17,692 nucleotides of DNA from an uncultured Collinsella sp. GTDB taxonomy: Bacteria; Actinomycetota; Coriobacteriia; Coriobacteriales; Coriobacteriaceae. The stretch covers positions 1 through 17,692 of the forward strand of contig CAKUHA010000022.1 of NCBI GenBank assembly GCA_934655755.1. Direction: 5' to 3'. This document shows positions 5,653-12,698 of the stretch, in pieces (within the stretch, counting starts at the first letter, position 1; each line of letters opens with the position of its first letter). Below the pieces are notes generated by a model. It was not told the origin of the DNA, did not search any database, and saw only the letters and a list, made by a program, of their open reading frames with translations. The position numbers and the translations under genes are program-made.

Positions 5653-6546
5653 CTAGCAGCGTCCACATAGTCCGCAGCGGACGCAGCCGTTGCAGATGAA
5701 CTTGCTTCCGCAGGTTTCGCACCACTCATAATACGGTGGATCCCAAAGCTCCGAGCTGGGGATTTCCAAGCCGAGCGGATCCCTTAGGTCCCATTCGATT
5801 TGGCGGCCGCGGTGTTGAAGGCCTGATTTCCACGCCTGCTCGCTTTGCAGATTTTTGCCACGAAGGTGATATGTTCGCCCGTCCTTAACGAAGGTGCTTC
5901 CGGTTTCGATGAAAGCAAGCGTTGCATCTGCCGCCACGCATTCGGCATGCAGCTGGCGCACCCATTCGTAATGGCAGGGGCGTGCTCCCGCGTAGTTTTC
6001 TCCGCCCGCGATGACCTGCTCGATTCCATCGGGTTTTCCAAGGCTACCGGGGGCGGCTTTCTCGACCGATACGCTTCCGATGAACGGCGCACACATGATG
6101 CCGCGGTGTGCTGCCGGCGTGGCGAGTAGAAGGGGAATCCGCTCATTGGCCCTGCGCTGGTTTTCGCAGGTTACGTTGAGCATGACGTTATGCCAGCCAT
6201 CGCCCCAGTCGCTGGGAAGACACTCGCTAAAGCGCTCGGGACGTTTGGTCAGAATGAAGAACTTTACGTCGGGTCTCTGGCGGATGATATCCCATACCTC
6301 TGGTCGCCAGGGATCGGCCTCGGGCAATAGGAAATCGCTTGTCATGCAGATGCGGATAAGCTCGCCGGCGCGAACTTTGTAGCTGCCGTCCCGGCGGCGT
6401 TGGAGGGGATAAGTAAAGCCCGACTTGCTTTTGCTAATCACGGAGGGGTCGATACCGCGTTGTCCGTCCATGTAATACATGTAGCAGTTGTCGCATCCCT
6501 CGCTGACGCGCGTGCAGCCATGCCAGGGGTTCCAGATGTCATGCAT
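5653..6546 (-). CDS. DUF5131 family protein (phage Gp37/Gp68-like)
   Basis: A 297-residue member of DUF5131, a family first seen in phages. The N-terminal signature WNPWHGCTRVSEGCDNCYMY is present, with Cys11, Cys18 and Cys21 arranged like a metal or Fe-S site. Later family-like stretches are TSDFLLPEADPWRPEVWDII, FFILTKRPERF, NVMLNVTCENQ and VIAGGENYAGARPCHYEWVR. The true biochemical function is unknown; similarity to radical-SAM-type cysteine spacing is only suggestive. An unusual feature is the tail: seven cysteines at 276, 279, 285, 288, 291, 294 and 297, mostly CxxC, ending the protein on Cys. The start ATG 6544-6546 follows a strong AAAGGAGG by 7 bases. It stands alone, divergent from the alcohol dehydrogenase, with no phage genes nearby. 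Confidence 0.85.
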   Translation of the reverse strand: MHDIWNPWHGCTRVSEGCDNCYMYYMDGQRGIDPSVISKSKSGFTYPLQRRRDGSYKVRAGELIRICMTSDFLLPEADPWRPEVWDIIRQRPDVKFFILTKRPERFSECLPSDWGDGWHNVMLNVTCENQRRANERIPLLLATPAAHRGIMCAPFIGSVSVEKAAPGSLGKPDGIEQVIAGGENYAGARPCHYEWVRQLHAECVAADATLAFIETGSTFVKDGRTYHLRGKNLQSEQAWKSGLQHRGRQIEWDLRDPLGLEIPSSELWDPPYYEWCETCGSKFICNGCVRCGLCGRC

Positions 6547-6736
6547 CTTTATGCCTCCTTTGCAGTAGATGCGCGTCTGATGGACTCTGAAAGATTAACA
6601 CCGGCAGATGAGCGCGATGGCCCCGAACAATATGAAGATGTTGATTGATTAACGATTGGCACGTCGCCGGCGACCATCGATGAGTACAATCGTTCGAGCA
6701 AATGTTGACCCATCAACAAATGAAGGAGTTTCCTTT

Positions 6737-7957
6737 ATGCATCTAGCCCATCGCGCCTGGTGCCGAACATATCAGACGGTTTTTCGCATCGCATTGCCGA
6801 TCCTGCCCTATACCGAGCCGCGTATTTTGGAGCATGCCGAGGATGTGCCCGCGGTGCTTCAAAAGCGTTCGATTCAGCGTGTGCTCATCGTGACAGACCC
6901 TGGCATTGCCCGTTTGGGGCTCACGGCGCCGCTCGAGCGCGCGCTCGCGTCCAAGGGGATTGGCGTTACGGTCTATGCCGATACGCGTGCGAACCCCACG
7001 GTTTCGAATGTGGAGGAAGCGGCGGCGCTGTATCGCGAGAACGACTGCCGGGCCATTATCGGCTTTGGTGGCGGTTCGGCTATGGACTGCGCCAAGGGCG
7101 TGGGCGCGCGCATTGCGCAGCCAAACAAGCCCATCAACAAGATGCGCGGCCTGTTGCGTGTCCACCGTCTCCTGCCGCTGCTTATCGCGGTTCCCACTAC
7201 CGCCGGCACGGGAAGCGAAGTCACGCTCGCGGCGGTGATTACCGATGACGAGACGCACTATAAGTACCCCATCAATGACTTTGTGCTCATTCCGCGCTTT
7301 GCGGTGCACGACCCCGAGTTTACGCGTGGACTGCCGGCGTCCATTACGGGGCAGACGGGTATGGATGCCCTGACGCATGCCGTCGAGGCGTTTATTGGCC
7401 GCAGCACCACGCCTTACACGCGCAAGATGGCGCGCCAGGCGGTTCAGCTCATCCACGACAATTTGCTCGAGGCCTATGAGCATGGCGACAACATGCGTGC
7501 GCGCCGCAATATGCTTTCGGCGGCGTATAAGGCGGGCGTCGCATTTACGCGCTCCTATGTCGGATACGTGCATGCCATCGCGCACAGTCTGGGCGGCCGA
7601 TACGGCATTCCGCACGGTTTGGCCAACGCCATTATCCTGCCGCACATGCTGCGCGCTTATGGCGAAACTGCAGTTCCCAAGCTTGCCGATCTTGCTCGCA
7701 TGGCGGGCATTGCGCCGGCTAACGCACAGGACGGCTTGGCCGCCGAGGCTTTTATCGATTGGGTCGATCGCATGAACGAGGCCTTGGGGATCCCCAAATA
7801 TATCTCGGGTATTCGCCGCTCCGATATTCCGCAAATGGCGGCCCATGCCGATGCCGAGGCCAATCCGCTATACCCCGTTCCGCTTTTGATGGACCGTTTG
7901 GAGCTCGAGCATATGTATGAGGTCGTTGCGGGTGGTATGTTTGAGGACGAGAACTAG
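6737..7957 (+). CDS. Iron-containing alcohol dehydrogenase (group III)
   Basis: NAD(P)H-dependent interconversion of an alcohol and an aldehyde or ketone. The 406-residue protein has an N-terminal dinucleotide-binding domain with GFGGGSAMDCAKGVG (109-123) and PTTAGTGSEVT (153-163), and a C-terminal metal domain. The probable Fe ligands are Asp210 and His214 in GMDALTHAVEA, and His279 and His293 in HAIAHSLGGRYGIPHG, matching the spacing in FucO-type enzymes. ATG 6737 follows AAGGAG by 8 bases; an in-frame start at 6656 would add 27 residues without a ribosome site. The stop overlaps the ribosome site of the next gene (TAGGAGGG), so it is translationally coupled to the aldehyde dehydrogenase. 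The substrate cannot be read from sequence. Confidence 0.92.
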   Translation: MHLAHRAWCRTYQTVFRIALPILPYTEPRILEHAEDVPAVLQKRSIQRVLIVTDPGIARLGLTAPLERALASKGIGVTVYADTRANPTVSNVEEAAALYRENDCRAIIGFGGGSAMDCAKGVGARIAQPNKPINKMRGLLRVHRLLPLLIAVPTTAGTGSEVTLAAVITDDETHYKYPINDFVLIPRFAVHDPEFTRGLPASITGQTGMDALTHAVEAFIGRSTTPYTRKMARQAVQLIHDNLLEAYEHGDNMRARRNMLSAAYKAGVAFTRSYVGYVHAIAHSLGGRYGIPHGLANAIILPHMLRAYGETAVPKLADLARMAGIAPANAQDGLAAEAFIDWVDRMNEALGIPKYISGIRRSDIPQMAAHADAEANPLYPVPLLMDRLELEHMYEVVAGGMFEDEN

Positions 7958-7965
7958 GAGGGCCC

Positions 7966-9345
7966 ATGAACACCGAGGAAATCGCGCGTATCGTTGCCAA
8001 TCAGCGCGCCTATTTTAAGACGCATGCCACGTTTGATGTCGATGCTCGCCGCCGCGCGCTCATGCGCCTGCGCGATGCGGTTCGGGCACACGAGGACGAT
8101 ATCGCCCATGCGCTCAAGACCGATTTGGGCAAGTCGCACGACGAAGCCTATATGTGCGAGATTGGCACGTCGCTTTCCGAGATTCGCCATCAGATTGCGC
8201 ACGTGGCTCGATGGAGTCGCGCACGCCCGCGTCCATGCGACCTTGCCAACGCCATTAGCGTGTGCAAAACGCAGCCGGTGCCCTATGGCGTGACGCTGAT
8301 TATGGCGCCTTGGAACTATCCGTTTCTGTTGACGCTGGAGCCGCTTGCCGGCGCGCTCGCTGCGGGCAACACGGTGGTCATCAAGCCGAGCGCCTATGCG
8401 CCGGCCTCGAGCGCGGTGCTCAAGCAGATTTGCGAGGAGGCGTTTGATCAGCGCCTGGTGACGGTCGTCGAGGGCGGCCGTGCCGAGAACGAGGCACTGC
8501 TCGATGAGTGCTGGGACAAGATCTTCTTTACCGGCAGTGTTCCGGTCGGTAAGCTTGTCATGGAGCGCGCGAGCAAAAACCTCACGCCCGTGACGCTTGA
8601 GCTGGGTGGCAAGAGCCCCTGCATCGTGGACGCCTCCGCAAATTTGAAGGTCGCGGCGCGGCGTATCGCCTTTGGTAAGTGGCTCAACGTGGGCCAGACC
8701 TGTGTGGCGCCCGACTATCTGCTGGTTGACGCGCGCGTGCACGACGAGCTGCTGGAGCTCATCAAGGAGGAGGTCCGCCACATGTTTGGCGAGCACCCGC
8801 TCGATAACGAGGACTACGGTCATATCGTCAACGCCAAGCATTTCGCGCGCGTGCGCGGGCTGATCGACCCCGATAAAGTTGTGCTGGGAGGTGCGGCGCG
8901 CGAGGCGTCGCTCAAGATTGAGCCGACGATCCTGGACGGCGTGACGCCCGAGGATGCCGTGATGCAGGAGGAGATTTTCGGCCCCATCTTGCCAGTGCTG
9001 ACGTTTGAGAGCCTGGACGAGGTCGAGACGTTTATTGCGGACCGTCCGACGCCGCTGGCTCTGTATATCTTTAGCCGGGATCGCGCGGTGCAGCAGCGTT
9101 TTGTGCGCTATGTGCCCTTTGGCGGCGGCTGCGTTAACGACACCATCATGCACTTGGCTACGAGCCATATGGGCTTTGGCGGCATGGGTGCGAGCGGCAT
9201 GGGGCAGTACCATGGCCGCGAGAGCTTCGATACGTTTAGCCACAAGAAGAGCATCGTGAACAAGGCGACCTGGCTGGACGTGCCGTTTCGCTATGCACCC
9301 TACGCAAGTTGGAAGCACAAGTTCGTTCGCATGTTTGTGCACTAG
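7966..9345 (+). CDS. Aldehyde dehydrogenase, class 3 / fatty-aldehyde type
   Basis: NAD(P)-dependent oxidation of an aldehyde to the acid. The 459-residue length and lack of a long N-terminal extension fit the class 3 (ALDH3-like, coniferyl or fatty aldehyde) branch. Catalytic features: Asn117 in APWNYPF, the nucleotide loop FTGS (188-191), Glu212 in LELGGKSP, catalytic Cys246 in GQTCVAPDY, and EEIFGPILPV further on. The glycine-rich stretch near the end (MGFGGMGASGMGQYHG) is also typical. It starts 8 bases after the dehydrogenase stop with GGAGGG as ribosome site, forming a two-gene operon that could carry an alcohol through aldehyde to acid or run in reverse. A hairpin at 9365-9405 closes the operon. 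Confidence 0.94.
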   Translation: MNTEEIARIVANQRAYFKTHATFDVDARRRALMRLRDAVRAHEDDIAHALKTDLGKSHDEAYMCEIGTSLSEIRHQIAHVARWSRARPRPCDLANAISVCKTQPVPYGVTLIMAPWNYPFLLTLEPLAGALAAGNTVVIKPSAYAPASSAVLKQICEEAFDQRLVTVVEGGRAENEALLDECWDKIFFTGSVPVGKLVMERASKNLTPVTLELGGKSPCIVDASANLKVAARRIAFGKWLNVGQTCVAPDYLLVDARVHDELLELIKEEVRHMFGEHPLDNEDYGHIVNAKHFARVRGLIDPDKVVLGGAAREASLKIEPTILDGVTPEDAVMQEEIFGPILPVLTFESLDEVETFIADRPTPLALYIFSRDRAVQQRFVRYVPFGGGCVNDTIMHLATSHMGFGGMGASGMGQYHGRESFDTFSHKKSIVNKATWLDVPFRYAPYASWKHKFVRMFVH

Positions 9346-9364
9346 AACGAGATAGAAGATAACG

Positions 9365-9405
9365 AAAAAGTGGCCGCCCCCGCGTAAGCGAAGACGGCCA
9401 CTTCT
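9365..9405 (+). terminator. Probable terminator of the adh-aldh operon
   Basis: AAGTGGCCG (9368-9376) pairs with CGGCCACTT (9395-9403), with CGC/GCG pairing inside. The stem begins 22 bases after the aldehyde dehydrogenase stop. On the + strand only a weak TTCTC follows, while the minus strand has TTTTT, so the U-tract is better for leftward transcription even though no leftward gene ends here. Confidence 0.6.
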
Positions 9406-9609
9406 CACGATGTAAACGTGTATCGGAGTTGGCAAGACCCGCTGCCACGGGTGCCATCCGTGCTCCTATCTTATCTGCAAGCGCTCTGGCATGCAAGCGT
9501 TGCGACAAACGGTCGAAAAGACCCGGGTTGGTCTATTTGTGTCCGCACGAGTTCGTAGACTTCTCAATAAGGTTAAGTGCCGGTTATTCCGGTCGTTAGA
9601 GGAGCTGCT

Positions 9610-9936
9610 ATGTACGAGCCTTCACGTGTTCTTTTATCGTTTCACATCGCAGGATTTCAGTATGCCGACGGCGCATTGGTCCTGGGTGATCTAAAAGTGG
9701 GCGATAAACTGACGCTGAGCGCCGAGCGCGATAACCCCCATGATCCCGAGGCGGTCGCGATCTATTACGGCAAGACTAAGCTCGGCTATGTTCCGGGAAA
9801 CGAGGTCGGCCCGCTGTCCGTGATGATGTATTACGGGCACGAAGATGTGTTTGAAGCCCGCGTGCAGCAGGTTGCGCCCGAGCGCAGCCCCTGGCATCAG
9901 GTGCGCGTTGGCCTTTATGTGGCGGATGCCCGCTAG
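9610..9936 (+). CDS. HIRAN domain protein
   Basis: A 108-residue protein made almost wholly of a HIRAN domain. The family signature is visible as FHIAGFQYADGALVLGDL (12-29), the ERDNPHDPEAVAIYY segment and KLGYVPGNEV. HIRAN domains of eukaryotic HLTF/Rad5 bind DNA 3' ends at stalled forks; stand-alone bacterial versions are of unknown role but presumably bind nucleic acid. I took ATG 9610 because GAGGAG precedes it by 5 bases; an upstream GTG-type start (9577) has none. The 14-base context GAGGAGCTGCTATG recurs exactly at the DUF2130 gene (10850-10863). The next small gene follows after 18 bases, suggesting an operon. Confidence 0.85.
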   Translation: MYEPSRVLLSFHIAGFQYADGALVLGDLKVGDKLTLSAERDNPHDPEAVAIYYGKTKLGYVPGNEVGPLSVMMYYGHEDVFEARVQQVAPERSPWHQVRVGLYVADAR

Positions 9937-9954
9937 CCGCTAGGGGAGGCTGTC

Positions 9955-10134
9955 ATGTTTGATGACGACGACCTGTTTGATCTGACGGATGAACCGTTTG
10001 AGTGGGACTTGCTGCTCGATGACGATGAGCTGGAGCAGGATCGAGAAAAGCGTAAGGATAAGAACGCACGGAACGACGTATCGAAGAAGAATGACAAACG
10101 CCGCCGTGGACTGTTTGGCGGGCTCTTTGGGTAA
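9955..10134 (+). CDS. Small acidic/basic protein, 59 aa, unknown
   Basis: A short frame with a good ribosome site (GGGGAGG, 9942-9948) begins at ATG 9955, 18 bases after the HIRAN stop. The product is divided in charge: residues 3-29 are strongly acidic (DDDD, DLLLDDDELEQD), residues 30-51 strongly basic (KRKDKNAR, KKNDKRRR), and the end is GLFGGLFG, a hydrophobic glycine-rich tail. No domain is recognisable and no signal peptide is present. Start context, codon use and close spacing to the HIRAN gene support it being translated. The charge split would suit binding to a partner protein or nucleic acid, or membrane contact by the tail; that is inference. Confidence 0.65.
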   Translation: MFDDDDLFDLTDEPFEWDLLLDDDELEQDREKRKDKNARNDVSKKNDKRRRGLFGGLFG

Positions 10135-10200
10135 CCGCCGCGCCAAAGCGTCTGTATACTAGGCACGTGTTAGACGCGTTGCGAAATGAGGACACAGACG

Positions 10201-10746
10201 ATGATGTGGTTTACCGCCGACTTGCACTTGGGCGATACGAATATCCTGCACGATATGGATCGGCCGTTCGCCTCGGTCGAGGAGATGAACCGCAAGGTTA
10301 TTGACGCCATTAACGAGTGTGTTGCTGCGGACGACCGCCTCTATATCCTGGGAGACTTTACGTATCGCCTGCCCATGGCGGAGGCCGTGTGCCTGCGTGA
10401 GCGTATTGCCTGCCAAAACGTCACGCTCATCCGTGGTAACCATGACGGCGATTGGGAAGATCCGGACGCGCCCCAAATTTGGGATGGCGTGCGCGATTAC
10501 CTGGAGATCGCCCCCGGCTACGCCAAGGGACATCGTCTGGTGATGAGCCATTACCCCATGCTTAGCTGGAATGGCAAGGCCCGTGGCGCCATCATGCTGC
10601 ACGGGCACATCCACAGCAGGGGAGACCGTACCAATACGCGCAACCGCGACCGAGAGCGCCCCATCTACCGCTACGATGTGGGCCTCGACGCCAACAACTA
10701 CAAGCCCGTAAGCCGAGATCAGATCTTAAGCTTCTTTGGGCTGTAG
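10201..10746 (+). CDS. Calcineurin-like metallophosphoesterase
   Basis: A 181-residue single-domain phosphoesterase of the calcineurin superfamily. All metal-binding blocks are present: FTADLHLGD (Asp7, His9), ILGDFTY (Asp52), LIRGNHDGD (Asn80, His81), MSHYP (His117) and LHGHIHSR (His136, His138). The compact size resembles bacterial stand-alone phosphoesterases of unknown substrate. I chose ATG 10201 because GAGGA lies 8 bases upstream; ATG 10186 would add five residues and ATG 10204 would remove one. It lies 66 bases after the 59-residue gene, so it may have its own promoter (TATACT at 10155-10160 is a possible -10, without a good -35). A hairpin follows the stop. Confidence 0.92.
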   Translation: MMWFTADLHLGDTNILHDMDRPFASVEEMNRKVIDAINECVAADDRLYILGDFTYRLPMAEAVCLRERIACQNVTLIRGNHDGDWEDPDAPQIWDGVRDYLEIAPGYAKGHRLVMSHYPMLSWNGKARGAIMLHGHIHSRGDRTNTRNRDRERPIYRYDVGLDANNYKPVSRDQILSFFGL

Positions 10747-10751
10747 CCCTC

Positions 10752-10788
10752 AAGCCGCCACAAAGGGGCAGACACCTTTGTGGTGGTT
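10752..10788 (+). terminator. Stem-loop after the phosphoesterase gene
   Basis: CCGCCACAAAGG (10755-10766) pairs with CCTTTGTGGTGG (10775-10786), allowing one G-T pair, with loop GGCAGACA. It begins within 10 bases of the stop codon. No U-tract follows, so it may be a weak terminator, an mRNA 3' stabiliser or a dispersed hairpin. Confidence 0.6.
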
Positions 10789-10860
10789 CTGGCGTCATCT
10801 TTGTCCGCGCGGCGCGGTAGAGTGTAGGCGGTTGAAATTTGCGTCCATCGAGGAGCTGCT

Positions 10861-12618
10861 ATGAACGAGATCAAGTGCCCGCATTGTGGCGAAGTCTTTA
10901 AGGTCGATGCGTCCGGCTATGCGGATATCGTCAAACAGGTGCGCGATGCGGAGTTCTCGCGCGACCTGGATGAGCGCGTAAAGGCCGTCCAGCGCGAGGG
11001 TGAGCAGGCGCTTGAGCTTGAGCGCTCGCGTTCGGCGTCTGCCCTGCAGGAGGCGGAGTCTCAGCGTAACGCCCAGCTTGTCGAGCAGAAGAATGCAGCG
11101 GCTCAGGAGTTGGCTCAAGAGGTTGCCAAGCGTGATGCTGAGCTCGCGGAGCTGCGCGCCAAGCTCGAGGGCGCTGCTGCGGAGCGCGAGAGCGCAAGCC
11201 AGCGTGCGGCGGTTGAGGCCCGCGCCGATGCTCAGAAGGAAAATGCTGAGCTGCAGCGTGAGATTGACAACCTGCGTGCGCAGCTGGGACGCAAGGATGA
11301 CGAAGCCAAGCTTGCCGAGGCAGCGGTGCGCAATGCTGCTCAAAACGACCTGTCCGCACGCGATGCTCAGATTGCCGAGCTGCAGGCGAAGCTCTCCGCG
11401 GCAGACAAGGCCCAGGAGATGGCGCTTGCCGCCGCCGCGGCCGAGTCACAGCGTGAACTCGATGCTGCTCGCAGCGAAGCCGAGCGCACACTTGCCGACT
11501 ATCAGGCGAAGGTGCAGGAGAAGTTCTCCGCCGCAAAGGCTCAGTCTGCGCAGGAGGCAGAGGGTCTGCGCGCCCAGCTGCGCGAGCAGGAGCTGACGGC
11601 AAAGATGAATCTATCGGAGGCGGTTGCCGAGGCGGAGCGTGAGCGCGATGAGGCTCGTGCGAAGCTCACGAGCGAGCTTGCGGTGCGCGATTCTCGCGAG
11701 GAGCAGGCCAGGGCGGCACATCAGCTCGAGCTTGCACAGGCCAAGCGTGCAAGCGACGAGCTGATTCGCTACAAGGACGAAGAGATTGAGCGTCTGAAGG
11801 ATATGAAGATTCGCCTGTCAACCAAGATGGTGGGCGAATCGCTCGAGCAGCACTGCGAGACCGAGTTCAATCGCTTGCGTATGACGGCGTTTCCCAACGC
11901 GTACTTCGAGAAAGACAACGATGCATCCGAGGGTACCAAGGGCGACTTCATCTTCCGCGAGTGCGATGCGAGCGGCAACGAGATCATCTCGATCATGTTC
12001 GAGATGAAAAATGAGAACGACGAGACCGCGACCAAGCACAAGAATGAGGACTTCTTTAAGAAGCTCGACCACGATCGTCGCCAAAAGGGCTGTGAGTACG
12101 CGGTGCTCTGCACGCTGCTCGAGCCCGAGAGCGAGCTTTACAACGCCGGCATCGTGGACGTGAGCTATCGCTACGAGAAGATGTACGTGATTCGCCCGCA
12201 GTTCTTCATTCCCATGATTACGCTTCTTCGCAACGCCGCCATGGGTTCGCTGCGCTACAAGCAGGAGCTGGCGGAGTACAAGCAGCAGAACATCGATGTG
12301 ACGAACTTCGAAGCCAAGATGGAAAAGTTCAAGGATGGTTTCTCGCGCAACTACAACTTGGCGAGCAAGCAGTTTGAGTCGGCAATCAAGGAAATCGATG
12401 CCGCTATTAAGCAGCTTGAGAAGACCAAAGACGACCTGCGCCGCAGTACCGAGAACCTGCGCCTGGCCCACAACAAGGCTGATGAGCTTACAATCCGCAA
12501 GCTCACTTGGGGCAACAAGACCATGAAGGCGGCGTTTGACGAGGCGCGCGAGACGGCAACGGGCACGGGCGATGAGCCCGCCGAGGCCGATTCGTATGAG
12601 GTCGAGGATGCTGAGTAG
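10861..12618 (+). CDS. DUF2130 domain coiled-coil protein
   Basis: A 585-residue protein of unknown function. It has a CPHCG half zinc ribbon at 6-10, a long alanine- and glutamate-rich coiled coil (about 30-320), the DUF2130 domain (about 320-520), a further helical stretch, and an acidic tail. Within DUF2130, GTKGDFIFRECD (358-369) and ISIMFEMKNE (377-386) give Asp362 and Glu381-x-Lys383, preceded by acidic residues at 326-335, in the order expected of a PD-(D/E)XK nuclease core; catalysis is my inference. ATG 10861 follows GAGGAG by 5 bases. The codons strongly favour cytosine- or guanine-ending forms. It is probably transcribed alone, because a hairpin precedes it and a strong terminator follows. 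Confidence 0.88.
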   Translation: MNEIKCPHCGEVFKVDASGYADIVKQVRDAEFSRDLDERVKAVQREGEQALELERSRSASALQEAESQRNAQLVEQKNAAAQELAQEVAKRDAELAELRAKLEGAAAERESASQRAAVEARADAQKENAELQREIDNLRAQLGRKDDEAKLAEAAVRNAAQNDLSARDAQIAELQAKLSAADKAQEMALAAAAAESQRELDAARSEAERTLADYQAKVQEKFSAAKAQSAQEAEGLRAQLREQELTAKMNLSEAVAEAERERDEARAKLTSELAVRDSREEQARAAHQLELAQAKRASDELIRYKDEEIERLKDMKIRLSTKMVGESLEQHCETEFNRLRMTAFPNAYFEKDNDASEGTKGDFIFRECDASGNEIISIMFEMKNENDETATKHKNEDFFKKLDHDRRQKGCEYAVLCTLLEPESELYNAGIVDVSYRYEKMYVIRPQFFIPMITLLRNAAMGSLRYKQELAEYKQQNIDVTNFEAKMEKFKDGFSRNYNLASKQFESAIKEIDAAIKQLEKTKDDLRRSTENLRLAHNKADELTIRKLTWGNKTMKAAFDEARETATGTGDEPAEADSYEVEDAE

Positions 12619-12635
12619 GGGATAGCATATAGTGC

Positions 12636-12680
12636 AAAAAGCGGGGCCGCTGGCGATGTTGCCAGCGGCCCCGCTTCGTT
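12636..12680. terminator. Strong bidirectional terminator
   Basis: A perfect 14-bp stem, GCGGGGCCGCTGGC (12641-12654) with its complement at 12661-12674, and a six-base loop. AAAAA on the left gives a U-tract for leftward transcription; on the right CTTCGTTTCGTT is a weaker U-rich tract for rightward transcription. It sits between the convergent DUF2130 and helicase genes and serves both. Confidence 0.92.
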
Positions 12681-12698
12681 TCGTTCCGCCACGCTGGG

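Noticed and set aside
5653..6546. A prophage remnant around the DUF5131 gene
   Set aside because: No integrase, structural, lysis or attachment-site signals lie next to it; neighbours are ordinary chromosomal genes.
7954..9435. Open frame of 493 codons antisense to the aldehyde dehydrogenase
   Set aside because: Composition is that of a mirrored GC-rich gene, and the + strand frame has every ALDH motif.
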